The notes under the pieces are model-generated. The model was not told the DNA's origin. It saw only the letters and a list, made by a program, of their open reading frames with translations, and made no database searches. The translations under genes and the position numbers were made by a program. Below, in pieces: positions 17,429 through 25,481 of a DNA stretch of 64,000 nt. Origin of the DNA: CAYLPJ01 sp964385465 (GTDB taxonomy: Bacteria; Planctomycetota; Phycisphaerae; SM23-33); the NCBI GenBank assembly GCA_964385465.1, contig CAYLPJ010000002.1, forward strand, positions 1-64,000. The letters run 5' to 3'. Every line of letters starts with the position of its first letter. Position 1 is the first letter of the stretch.

Positions 17429-18250
17429 ATGACCCGGACCCCGACACGGACACGCACGATCGTTCACATCGACGAGGACAAGTGCGACGGCTGCGGGATC
17501 TGCGTCCCGAGCTGTGCCGAAGGCGCCATACAGATCATCGAGGGCAAGGCCCGACTGCTGGCCGAGAACCTCTGCGACGGCCTGGGCAATTGCCTGGGAA
17601 CCTGCCCCAAGGACGCGATCACCATCGAGGAGCGCCCGGCCGAGGCGTTCGACGAGGACGCCGTCCGAGAGCACCTCGGGCACTCGCCCGAGAACGATGT
17701 CCCCACGCCCGCCGGGGACGAGGCGCCCGCGCCGCCCCCCGCCGGGCCGCAGACGCCCGCGGGCTGCCCCGGACGCATGGCCAGGAAGCTCGCCGGCGCC
17801 GCGCCCCCCGCCTCCCGCCCGGGCCGGGAGTCGCCGGAGTCCCCCATAGAGGGCCCGAGCGCCGCGAATGCGACCTCCCGCCTGGGCCACTGGCCCGTCC
17901 AGCTCGCCCTGCTGCCGACCCGCGGGGAGATGTGGCAGGACGCCGACGTGCTGCTGGCGGCCGACTGCGTCGGCTTCGCCGTCCCGGATTTCCACGAGCG
18001 TTTTCTCGCCGGCAAGACGCTGGCCGTCGCCTGCCCCAAGCTCGACGACGTCCAGCCCTATGTGCAGAAACTCGCTCAAATCCTCGGCGAAAACGACATC
18101 CGGTCCGTCACCGTCGCACGCATGGAGGTGCCCTGCTGCTCGGGGCTCGTCCGCGCCGTTCGCGCCGCGATGGAGCTGGCCGGGCGCACCGACATACCAT
18201 TCACCCAGACCGTCGTGCGGCTTGACGGCAGCGTCGAGCCCGCCGAATGA
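17429..18250 (+). CDS. 4Fe-4S ferredoxin-domain protein linked to hcp
   Basis: 273 residues from the ATG at 17429, chosen because the predicted transcript starts near 17392. Residues 11-65 form a ferredoxin fold: C19-C22-C25-C29 is a full CxxCxxCxxxC motif; the second motif (C49, C55, C59-Pro) lacks the central Cys. A Pro/Ala-rich linker (about 85-150) follows. A C-terminal domain contains 'LLAADCVGFAVPDFHERFLAGK', 'LAVACPKLDD' and 'VPCCSGLVRA', whose cysteines may hold a further centre. Ferredoxins paired with hcp are known electron donors to Hcp. It lies 48 bp upstream of hcp, one operon under the FNR/HcpR-type site. Confidence 0.85.
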   Translation: MTRTPTRTRTIVHIDEDKCDGCGICVPSCAEGAIQIIEGKARLLAENLCDGLGNCLGTCPKDAITIEERPAEAFDEDAVREHLGHSPENDVPTPAGDEAPAPPPAGPQTPAGCPGRMARKLAGAAPPASRPGRESPESPIEGPSAANATSRLGHWPVQLALLPTRGEMWQDADVLLAADCVGFAVPDFHERFLAGKTLAVACPKLDDVQPYVQKLAQILGENDIRSVTVARMEVPCCSGLVRAVRAAMELAGRTDIPFTQTVVRLDGSVEPAE

Positions 18251-18298
18251 ATCTCGCTCCCCCCACCGGGACGCGACAAGGCAAGGAAGGAGAGCTTC

Positions 18299-19966
18299 AT
18301 GAGCATGTTCTGCTACCAGTGTGAGCAGGCCGCCAAGGGAACCGGCTGCACCGTCAAGGGCGTCTGCGGGAAGGACGCCCACACGGCCGCGCTCCAGGAC
18401 CTGCTGGTCCACGTGGTCAAGGGCATCTCGCGGTACGCCCACCGCGCCCGGCAGATGGGCGCCACAGACCGCGAGCTGGACGCGTTCGTCGTCGAGGCGC
18501 TGTTCACGACGGTCACGAACGTGAACTTCGACCCCGAGCGGATCGCGCAGATGATCCACCGCGCCGAGGCCCTGACCGACCGGGCCCGCGAGCTGTACCG
18601 CAGCGCCTGCCGCGAGGCCGGTAAGGACCCCGAGGACCTTTCCTGCCCCGTTCACGAGAAGCTGGCCGAGAGCGTGGGGGAACTCGTCGAGCAGGCCGAG
18701 TCCATCTCCATCGCCCGGCGGATGGAGGACCTCGGCGAGGACGTCACCGGGCTCCAGGAGCTGATCCTGTACGGCCTGAAGGGCTCGGCGGCGTACGCCG
18801 ACCACGCCCGGCTCCTGGGCGTCGAGGACGACGAAGTGTACGGGTTCTTCCATGAGATGCTGGACTTCCTGACCACCGACGACGCCAAGGACGTGGAGAA
18901 CCTTGTCAACGGCGCGCTGAAGGCGGGGGAGGTCAACCTGCGTGTGATGGAGCTGCTGGACCGGGCGCACACGGGCGCGTACGGCCAGCCGGAGCCGACG
19001 GAGGTCCGGGTCACCCCGGTGGCGGGCAAGTGCATCGCCGTCAGCGGGCACGACCTGAAGGACCTGAAGATGTTGCTGGAGCAGACCGAGGGCAAGGGCA
19101 TCAACGTGTACACGCACGGCGAGATGCTGCCGGCCCACGGCTACCCGGAGCTGAACAGGCACCCCCACCTGGTGGGCAACTACGGCGGGGCGTGGCAGGA
19201 CCAGCGGAAGGAATTCGACGTCTTCCCCGGGCCGATCCTGATGACCACCAACTGCATCCAGGAGCCGCGGGACAGCTACAAGGACCGCATCTTCACCACC
19301 GGGCTGGTCGCCTGGCCGGACACGCCGCACATCGCCGCCGGCCCGGACGGAAGCAAGGACTTCACGCCGGTGATCGAGGCCGCCCTGGCCGCCGACGGCT
19401 TCGCCGAGGACGCCGAGGAGAAGACCATCCTCGTCGGCTTCGCTCGCAACGCCGTCCTCGGCGTGGCCGACAAGGTCATCGAGGCCGTCAAGGGCGGCGC
19501 CATCCGCCACTTCTTCCTCATCGGCGGCTGCGACGGCGCCAAGCCCGGGCGCAACTACTACACCGAGCTGGCCGAGGCCGTGCCCGACGACTGCGTCATC
19601 CTCACGCTCGCCTGCGGGAAGTTCCGCTTCAACAAGCTGCCCTTCGGCGACATCGGCGGCATCCCACGCCTGCTGGACGTCGGGCAGTGCAACGATGCCT
19701 ACTCCGCCATCCAGATCGCCCTGGCCCTGGCCGACGCGTTCGACTGCGAGGTCAACGACCTGCCGCTGACGCTCGTGCTCAGTTGGTACGAGCAAAAGGC
19801 CGTCTGCATCCTCCTGACGCTGCTGCACCTGGGCATCCGCGACATGCGGCTGGGCCCGACCCTGCCGGCCTTCATCACCCCGCGGGTGCTGGACGTGCTG
19901 GTCAAGAACTTCAACATCCAGCCGATCTCCACGCCGCAGGAGGACCTGGACGCCGTGCTGGCCTGA
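18299..19966 (+). CDS. hcp: hybrid cluster protein (hydroxylamine reductase / NO reductase)
   Basis: 555 residues; ATG preceded by AAGGAAGGAGA. N-terminal cluster ligands C5-C8-C17-C23 have the C-x2-C-x8-C-x5-C spacing of the Desulfovibrio-type (not enterobacterial) class. Hybrid-cluster ligands are visible in order: 'GHDLKDL', 'THGEMLPAHGYPEL', 'MTTNCIQEP', 'GGCDGAKPGRN', 'LACGKFRFN', 'DVGQCNDAYSA' and 'SWYEQKAV'. Hcp reduces hydroxylamine in vitro and scavenges NO or drives S-nitrosylation in vivo under anoxic conditions. Co-transcribed with the upstream ferredoxin, its likely electron donor, and predicted to be induced by a nitrosative or anaerobic FNR-family regulator. Confidence 0.97.
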   Translation: MSMFCYQCEQAAKGTGCTVKGVCGKDAHTAALQDLLVHVVKGISRYAHRARQMGATDRELDAFVVEALFTTVTNVNFDPERIAQMIHRAEALTDRARELYRSACREAGKDPEDLSCPVHEKLAESVGELVEQAESISIARRMEDLGEDVTGLQELILYGLKGSAAYADHARLLGVEDDEVYGFFHEMLDFLTTDDAKDVENLVNGALKAGEVNLRVMELLDRAHTGAYGQPEPTEVRVTPVAGKCIAVSGHDLKDLKMLLEQTEGKGINVYTHGEMLPAHGYPELNRHPHLVGNYGGAWQDQRKEFDVFPGPILMTTNCIQEPRDSYKDRIFTTGLVAWPDTPHIAAGPDGSKDFTPVIEAALAADGFAEDAEEKTILVGFARNAVLGVADKVIEAVKGGAIRHFFLIGGCDGAKPGRNYYTELAEAVPDDCVILTLACGKFRFNKLPFGDIGGIPRLLDVGQCNDAYSAIQIALALADAFDCEVNDLPLTLVLSWYEQKAVCILLTLLHLGIRDMRLGPTLPAFITPRVLDVLVKNFNIQPISTPQEDLDAVLA

Positions 19967-20002
19967 GACACCGCAAGCACCGGAGCACCGGCACCAACCA
20001 AG

Positions 20003-20122
20003 CAGGGACCAAGGACCAGAGAAGCAAGTCCCAAACGAGCAAGCGCGGCCGAGCGCGTTTGGGCATTTGCCGCCGGGTCCCTGGTCCCTGTTTGATATCT
20101 GCCGCCCGGTCCCTGGTCCTTG
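20003..20122. repeat. cluster of direct and inverted repeats (REP-like)
   Basis: A CAGGGACCA-AGGACCAG element (20003-20019) faces two near-identical about 22-nt units on the other side (20069-20090 and 20100-20122, each TGCCGCC-GGTCCCTGGTCC). CAAGGACCAG is the exact complement of CTGGTCCTTG at 20113-20122. Inside lies a second stem, CCCAAACG / CGTTTGGG. The 247-bp gap between hcp and the NDK gene otherwise holds no gene. It may be a REP-type element or transcriptional attenuator. Confidence 0.6.
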
Positions 20123-20213
20123 CGGCCCACGGGGGAGCTTGCCCGCCCGTGGCCGATCTGCTATCGTTCCCGGTTTCTCGAAGCGACCGATCCCCTGCCA
20201 CAGGAGCCTTGCC

Positions 20214-21392
20214 GTGAGAGAGGAACTGGCGTACGCGTTGATCACACCCTACAGCCTGTACAAGAGCCGCACCGGCGGGATCATCGCCCGGCTGCTGGCG
20301 TCGGCGGAGCTGAGCTTCGTCGGGGCACGCATGTTCGTGTTCTCCGACGAGTTCCTGGACAAGTACAAGGAGATCGTCTGCCCGCCCGACTGCGACCCGG
20401 CCATCCGGCAGGCGTGGCTGGACTACATCGACGCCAACCTCCGCGCCAGCAATCCCTGGGGCTACCTCCCCCGCTGCATGCTGCTGCTGTTCCGCGGCGA
20501 GCGGGCGGTGCGGACCCTCAAGGAGAACGTCATCGGGCCGTTCACCGACCAGCCCGTCGGCGACACCATCCGAGGGACCTACGGCGACTTCATCCGCCAC
20601 CCCGACGGGACGATCCACTACTTCGAGCCGGCCGTGCTCACCTGCCCGGACCCCGACCTCAACGACCGCCACCTGGCGCTCTTCGCCGAGTATGCCCACA
20701 GCGACGGCGGGGTCCTCACCTGCCGCACCGAGTACGCCAAGGACCCCGAGGTCTCCCTGGTCATGCTCAAGCCGGACAACTTCTACCGTCGCAGCCGCCG
20801 CCCGGGCAACATCATCGACACTTTCAGCCTCACCGGCCTGCGGATCGTCGGCGTCAAGCTCTTCCACATGACCGTCGCCCAGGGCGAGGAATTCTACGGC
20901 CCGCTGAAGGACGTCTTCGTCTCCAAGCTGAAGTTCCTGGTCACCCGGGAGGTCACCGAGCGGCTGCGGGACGCGTTCGACTTCGAGTTCACCGAGGACG
21001 ACGCCGAGGTCCTCGCCGCACACCTCGCCCGCCGGAACGCCATCACCGAGTTCAACAAGATCGTCGAGTACATGACCGGCATCAACCCCAAGGACGTGAC
21101 CGACCCGGCCGAGAAGGCCACCGCCAGCCGGACCAAGTGCCTGGCGATGCTGTACGAGGGACCCGACGCGATCAGCAAGATCCGCACGGTCCTGGGCTCG
21201 ACGGACCCGGCCAAGGCCGAGCCGGGCACGGTCCGCAGCGACTTCGGGCGCGACCTGATGCGCAACGGCGCCCACGCCTCGGACTCCCCCGAGAGCGCCC
21301 TCCGCGAACGGCAGATCGTGGGGCTCAACGAGAACGAGCCGACCCCCTGCGACGTCGCGCGGCTGATCCGCGACTACCTGGCAGGGGCGTGA
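20214..21392 (+). CDS. duplicated nucleoside-diphosphate kinase-like protein
   Basis: 392 residues from a GTG start with AGGAG seven bases upstream; the frame extends further up but without homology. The C-terminal half has the NDK elements 'VSLVMLKPDNF', 'GSTDPAKAEPGTVRSDFG' and 'RNGAHASDS', with catalytic His354. It is interrupted by a helical insertion of roughly 90 residues ('KLKFLVTREV' to 'EKATASRTK'). The N-terminal half is a second NDK-like copy ('YALITPYSLYKSRTGGIIAR', 'NVIGPFTDQPVGDTIRGTYGDF') that lacks the catalytic His. It probably transfers phosphate from NTPs to NDPs through the C-terminal half. The downstream MBL gene overlaps its stop by one base, indicating translational coupling. 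Confidence 0.8.
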   Translation: MREELAYALITPYSLYKSRTGGIIARLLASAELSFVGARMFVFSDEFLDKYKEIVCPPDCDPAIRQAWLDYIDANLRASNPWGYLPRCMLLLFRGERAVRTLKENVIGPFTDQPVGDTIRGTYGDFIRHPDGTIHYFEPAVLTCPDPDLNDRHLALFAEYAHSDGGVLTCRTEYAKDPEVSLVMLKPDNFYRRSRRPGNIIDTFSLTGLRIVGVKLFHMTVAQGEEFYGPLKDVFVSKLKFLVTREVTERLRDAFDFEFTEDDAEVLAAHLARRNAITEFNKIVEYMTGINPKDVTDPAEKATASRTKCLAMLYEGPDAISKIRTVLGSTDPAKAEPGTVRSDFGRDLMRNGAHASDSPESALRERQIVGLNENEPTPCDVARLIRDYLAGA

Positions 21393-22027
21393 TGAGCAAG
21401 CCGCCGGACATCCGCGTATTCACCACCGGACCCACGCAGACGAACACGTACGTCCTCCGCGACGGCGACGACGCATGGGTTATCGACCCGGGCTATGGGC
21501 CCGACGCCGTGCTGGAGTTCCTCGACAGCGAGGACGTCCGGCCGTCGCGCGTGGTCCTCACGCACGGGCACTGCGACCATCTCGCCGGCGTCGAGGCCGT
21601 CCGCGCCGCCCGCCAGGCCGCCACCGTCTGCTGCCCCGAGGCCGACGCGGACATGCTCCTCGACGCGGCGGCGAATCTCTCGAGCATGTTCGGCCTGCCC
21701 GTCACCGTGGCCGAGCCGTTCCAGCGGTTCGCGCCGGGGCAGACGCTTACGCTGGGCGAGACCGCCTGGCAGGTGCTGGACACCTCCGGGCACACCCCGG
21801 GCGGGGTGAGCCTGTACTGCCCCGATGAGGCGGTGGCCTTCACCGGCGACGCCCTGTTCGCCGGCGGCATCGGCCGGACAGACTTCCCCGGCGGAGACCA
21901 GGACCGCCTGCTTCGCACGATCCGCGAAAACCTGCTGACCTTGCCCGACGAGACGCGGATCCTGCCCGGCCACGGCCCGGCGAGCACGATCGGGCGCGAA
22001 CGCCAGGGCAACCCCTTCCTGCGCTGA
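21392..22027 (+). CDS. glyoxalase II-like MBL-fold hydrolase
   Basis: 211 residues. Its ATG shares one base with the TGA of the NDK-like gene. The zinc motif is 'VVLTHGHCDHLAG', followed by 'VLDTSGHTPGGVSLY' and 'AFTGDALFAGGIGRTDFPGG', the pattern of GloB-like/persulfide-type hydrolases; 'ILPGHGP' completes the site. It hydrolyses thioesters or a similar ester; the true substrate is unknown. Cytoplasmic, no signal. A separate promoter for the next gene starts 45 bp downstream. Confidence 0.88.
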   Translation: MSKPPDIRVFTTGPTQTNTYVLRDGDDAWVIDPGYGPDAVLEFLDSEDVRPSRVVLTHGHCDHLAGVEAVRAARQAATVCCPEADADMLLDAAANLSSMFGLPVTVAEPFQRFAPGQTLTLGETAWQVLDTSGHTPGGVSLYCPDEAVAFTGDALFAGGIGRTDFPGGDQDRLLRTIRENLLTLPDETRILPGHGPASTIGRERQGNPFLR

Positions 22028-22072
22028 TCCGCCGGGCAGGCCGATGCGACTGCGTTGTGGGTCAGGCGGGTT

Positions 22073-22102
22073 TTGACATGCCGTTGCCGGCGTATCTACA
22101 AT
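22073..22102 (+). promoter_or_regulatory. strong sigma-70 promoter giving a leaderless transcript
   Basis: A consensus TTGACA (22073-22078), an 18-bp spacer and TACAAT (22097-22102). The ATG at 22110 is 7 nt after the -10 box, where transcription itself would begin. No ribosome-binding sequence is present. Confidence 0.75.
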
Positions 22103-22109
22103 AGGTTCC

Positions 22110-23159
22110 ATGAACGGACCCCTTGGATTCGCGTGTCGGGTTGCCTCCGTCGTCGTGGCGGCGCTGGTGTGTTCGCCGGCCGCCGGTCAGGCCACCCGCC
22201 CCGCCGATGGCGAGACCTCCGTCCCGATCTCCCTGCCCTCGCCGGAGCTGCGCGACATCAAGCCGGTCGCCCAGCGCATCCGGCTGACCGACGAGGAGAA
22301 GGTGGTGCTCTCGTCGATCAAGGACCGCACGGGCGAGTTCGACGAGACGCCGCTGTACGTCATGCTCGCCGTGGCGGCCCGGGCGCCCAAGCTCGATGCC
22401 ATCGAGTGGGACCAGCTCGACCGCCCGGCCTACGTCAACCTGCTGACCGACCCCAACCGTTACCGGGCCACCCCTCTGCGCACCAAGGTGCAGGTGTACT
22501 ACGTCACCAAGCTCCAGCCGGGCGCGGGGCTGAACTTCTCGCAGTTCTGGCCCAAGGACCGCCCCGTCTGGATGATGGACTGCGTGCCCGCCGACACGCC
22601 GATGCAGAAGGAAAAGCCCCTTCGCGTCTTCTCCATCCAGGACCCCACGTCGCTGATCGGCGAGCCGGCGCGGGTCGGCGAGCACCAGCGGCGAGAGTAC
22701 CCCCGGGGGCCGACCGTCCGCGTCGCCGGGCTGTTCTACAAGCTCTACCGAACGCGTGAAGAGGGCTCGGGCAAGCTGCGGGACTACCCACAACTCGTCG
22801 CCTGGCAACTCGCGCAGACCATCCAGTCCGTGCCCCTCGGAGGCTTTGACTTCGGGCAACTGGCCCACATGGCCCCCCTCGCCGTCATCGTTATCGGCCT
22901 CGGGGCGCTGTTCTACTTCACCCGCAAACGCCTCGCCCGGCTCCGCGAGCAGGACCGCCGCGACCGGCCGAGGCCACGCCCCGACCGCGCCGCGCGCGAC
23001 CGCCGCAGCGGCGCCGCTCGCCAGCGCAAACCCCGCGACGGCGAGGACGAGGAGGAAGACGACGAGGAGATCGACGGCCCCGTGGACCCGGACCTGACGG
23101 CCGCGGTCAGGCAGTTCCGCCGCGAGCGAGGGCTCGACGATGAAGACGATTCGCGTTGA
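22110..23159 (+). CDS. exported single-pass membrane protein of unknown function
   Basis: 349 residues. Signal peptide 1-26 (cut after AAGQ-type site). A soluble periplasmic domain of about 220 residues ('DETPLYVMLAVAARAP', 'VQVYYVTKLQPGAGLNFSQFW', 'VRVAGLFYKLYRT') follows. A transmembrane helix ('MAPLAVIVIGLGALFYF') then leads into a very basic Arg/Pro stretch and an acidic Glu/Asp patch at the C-terminus. The cytoplasmic tail could interact with a partner or nucleic acid; this is inference. No enzyme motif. Read from a leaderless promoter and overlapping aroB by 20 bp, so the two are co-expressed. Confidence 0.7.
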   Translation: MNGPLGFACRVASVVVAALVCSPAAGQATRPADGETSVPISLPSPELRDIKPVAQRIRLTDEEKVVLSSIKDRTGEFDETPLYVMLAVAARAPKLDAIEWDQLDRPAYVNLLTDPNRYRATPLRTKVQVYYVTKLQPGAGLNFSQFWPKDRPVWMMDCVPADTPMQKEKPLRVFSIQDPTSLIGEPARVGEHQRREYPRGPTVRVAGLFYKLYRTREEGSGKLRDYPQLVAWQLAQTIQSVPLGGFDFGQLAHMAPLAVIVIGLGALFYFTRKRLARLREQDRRDRPRPRPDRAARDRRSGAARQRKPRDGEDEEEDDEEIDGPVDPDLTAAVRQFRRERGLDDEDDSR

Positions 23160-24231
23160 CCTCGGCGAGCGGAGCTACGACGTCCGCGTCGGCGCCGGTT
23201 GCCTCGACGATCTCGGCCGGGCCGTCGCCGACGCCGGCGAGTTCTCCTCGGCCGTCCTCGTTTCCGAGACGAACGTCGCGCCGCTTTACGCCGACCGGGC
23301 GGCGGCCTCGCTGGAGGCGGCGGGGCTGGGCGCCGGGCGGATCGTCTTTCCCGCCGGCGAGGCCAACAAGACCCTCGCCACCGTCTCGACCTGCCTGGAC
23401 GAACTGTTCGCGCGGACCCCGCCGGTCGACCGCAAGAGCCTGATCGTCACCCTCGGCGGAGGAGTCGCCGGGGACCTCGGCGGTCTCGTCGCGGCCGTCG
23501 CCCTGCGCGGCATCCCTTTCTTCCAGTGCCCCACCAGCCTGCTGGCCGACGTGGACGCGTCCGTCGGCGGCAAGACGGGCGTGGATCACCCGGCCGGGAA
23601 GAACCTCATCGGTGCGTTCCACCAGCCGGCGGGTGTGCTGATCGACGTGGAGACACTGCGAACGCTGCCGCGGCGGGAACTCGTCGGCGGCCTGGCCGAG
23701 TGCGTCAAGCATGCCGTCATCCGCGACCCCGCCCTGCTGGAGTACATCGAGGACCGCGCCGAGGCCCTGCTGGCCTGCGACGCCGACGCCCTGGCCGAGC
23801 TGGTCGCCCGCAACGTGGCGATCAAGGCCGAGGTCGTCGCCGCCGACGAGCGGGAGGCCGGCGAGCGGGCGCACCTGAACTTCGGGCACACGATCGGGCA
23901 CGCCATCGAGGCCCACGGCGGCTACGGGACGGTCTCCCACGGCGAGGCGGTGTCGCTGGGCATGGTGGCCGCCTGCCGCATCGCCGTCGCCCGCGGGCTG
24001 ATCGAGCCCGACGCCGCCGACCGGGTGACCGAGCTGCTCGCCCGGCTGGGCCTGCCCGTCCGCACCGGCGGCCTGGACGCCGGGCGCATCTGGCAGATCA
24101 TGCAGCACGACAAGAAGGCCCTCGACGGGCAGGTCCGCATGATCCTCCCGACCTGCCTCGGCGCCGTCGCCGTCTTCAGCGACATCACCCCCCCCACCGT
24201 CACCGCGGCGGTGGAGGCCCTACAGGCCTAG
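23140..24231 (+). CDS. aroB: 3-dehydroquinate synthase
   Basis: 363 residues, usual length. NAD-binding 'LGGGVAGDLGGLVAAVALRG', followed by 'CPTSLLADVDASVGGKTGVD', 'GGLAECVKHAVI' (metal/substrate residues) and 'HLNFGHTIGHAIEA' (zinc ligands) are all canonical. It converts DAHP to 3-dehydroquinate in the shikimate pathway. It begins inside the preceding membrane-protein gene (20-bp overlap). No other shikimate gene is adjacent. Confidence 0.97.
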   Translation: MKTIRVDLGERSYDVRVGAGCLDDLGRAVADAGEFSSAVLVSETNVAPLYADRAAASLEAAGLGAGRIVFPAGEANKTLATVSTCLDELFARTPPVDRKSLIVTLGGGVAGDLGGLVAAVALRGIPFFQCPTSLLADVDASVGGKTGVDHPAGKNLIGAFHQPAGVLIDVETLRTLPRRELVGGLAECVKHAVIRDPALLEYIEDRAEALLACDADALAELVARNVAIKAEVVAADEREAGERAHLNFGHTIGHAIEAHGGYGTVSHGEAVSLGMVAACRIAVARGLIEPDAADRVTELLARLGLPVRTGGLDAGRIWQIMQHDKKALDGQVRMILPTCLGAVAVFSDITPPTVTAAVEALQA

Positions 24232-24324
24232 CACCGGCGACGCCACGCCGCGGTTTCGTTCTCCTGCACCGTCACGCCGCGGACCGCTTGCTCCCGCGCC
24301 CTTCAGTTCCGCCGTCGGCGTCGC

Positions 24325-24330
24325 TATAAT
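24325..24330 (+). promoter_or_regulatory. consensus -10 box for pyrD
   Basis: TATAAT ends 13 nt before the ATG at 24344. A weak TTCAGT lies 17 bp upstream (24302-24307). The predicted 5' UTR is about 7 nt with no ribosome-binding sequence, so the message would be nearly leaderless. Confidence 0.5.
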
Positions 24331-24343
24331 CCCGCGACGGACC

Positions 24344-25303
24344 ATGACCGACCAGAGCGCAGGACAATCCGGGCCGGAGCTTGGCGTGAGCATCGCGGGG
24401 GTGGAGTTGAGCAACCCGCTGATGACGGCCAGCGGGACGTGCGGGTACGCCGACGAGTACGCCGATTTCGTCGATCTCCGGCGGCTGGGGGCGTTCGTGA
24501 CCAAGTCCATCACCGTCCACCCGCGGGCGGGGAACGAGTACCCGCGGATCGTCGAGACCCGTGCGGGGATGCTCAACGCCATCGGCCTGGCCAACGTGGG
24601 GCTGGAGGCCTTCCTGCGCGACAAGGTGCCCCTGCTGGAGGCCCTGGGCCTCCCGGTGTTCGTCAACGTCGCCGGCACGACGGTGGAGGACTACGTCGCC
24701 GTGGCCGAGGCCCTCGAGGGCGTCTCCGTCGTCCGCGGGGTGGAGCTGAACATCTCCTGCCCCAACGTCAAAGCCGGGGGGATCCAGTTCGGCGTGGACC
24801 CCGTCGAGGCCCGCAAGGTCACCGAGGCCCTGGGCGCGGTCTGCCGGAAGAACATCCTGATCGTCAAGCTCTCGCCGAACGTCTCGGACATCGCCGCCCT
24901 GGCGGCCGCGGCCGTGGAGGGCGGCGCCGACGCGCTGAGCCTGATCAACACCTTCACCGCGATGGCGGTCGACGTCGAGCGTCGCCGGCCGGTGCTGGCC
25001 AACGGCACGGGCGGGCTGAGCGGCCCGGCGGTTCGGCCGGTCGCGGTGGCGATGGTCCGGCGGGTCTACACGGAGGTGGCGGCCCCCGCCGGCGTGCCGA
25101 TCATCGGCATGGGGGGCATCCAGCACGCCGCCGACGCGCTGGAGTTCATCCTGGCCGGGGCGACCGGCCTGGCGGTGGGCACGGCGCTGTTCGTGGACCC
25201 GGCGTGCCTCGTGCGAATCCGCGACGGGCTCGCCGATTACCTGACCCGTCACGGCATCGCCCGGCTGGAAGACCTCGTCGGGCAACTCGAGGACGCGCCG
25301 TAG
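24344..25303 (+). CDS. pyrD: dihydroorotate dehydrogenase, class 1B type
   Basis: 319 residues. 'NPLMTASGTCGY', 'FVTKSITVHPRAGN' and 'IETRAGMLNAIGL'-type motifs, the catalytic Cys in 'ELNISCPNVKAGG', 'NTFTAMAVDV' and 'PIIGMGGI' place it in the class 1B (NAD/PyrK-dependent) group. It oxidises dihydroorotate to orotate in pyrimidine synthesis using FMN. The electron-transfer partner PyrK is not adjacent, so it must be encoded elsewhere if used. Own promoter with consensus -10. Confidence 0.95.
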   Translation: MTDQSAGQSGPELGVSIAGVELSNPLMTASGTCGYADEYADFVDLRRLGAFVTKSITVHPRAGNEYPRIVETRAGMLNAIGLANVGLEAFLRDKVPLLEALGLPVFVNVAGTTVEDYVAVAEALEGVSVVRGVELNISCPNVKAGGIQFGVDPVEARKVTEALGAVCRKNILIVKLSPNVSDIAALAAAAVEGGADALSLINTFTAMAVDVERRRPVLANGTGGLSGPAVRPVAVAMVRRVYTEVAAPAGVPIIGMGGIQHAADALEFILAGATGLAVGTALFVDPACLVRIRDGLADYLTRHGIARLEDLVGQLEDAP

Positions 25304-25410
25304 CCCCGGCCGGGCCCCGGCCGCACGGCGTCTCCGCCCGGCGCCTTGTGAAAAACGTGCGAATTCGCCCGGTGACCGTCCAAATGGTTTCCCTCCGCAG
25401 CGCGCGGGGC

Positions 25411-25416
25411 TATAAT
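25411..25416 (+). promoter_or_regulatory. consensus -10 box for the GT4/GH57 genes
   Basis: TATAAT located 65 nt upstream of the ATG at 25482, with only a weak TTTCCC as -35 (25388-25393). It gives a leader of about 60 nt that includes the AAGGAGAG ribosome-binding site. Confidence 0.45.
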
Positions 25417-25481
25417 CGCGAAAGCCCGTCGTGTCGTATCAACAGTCCACGCCCCCGTTCCCCCGTGCAAGGGAAGGAGAG

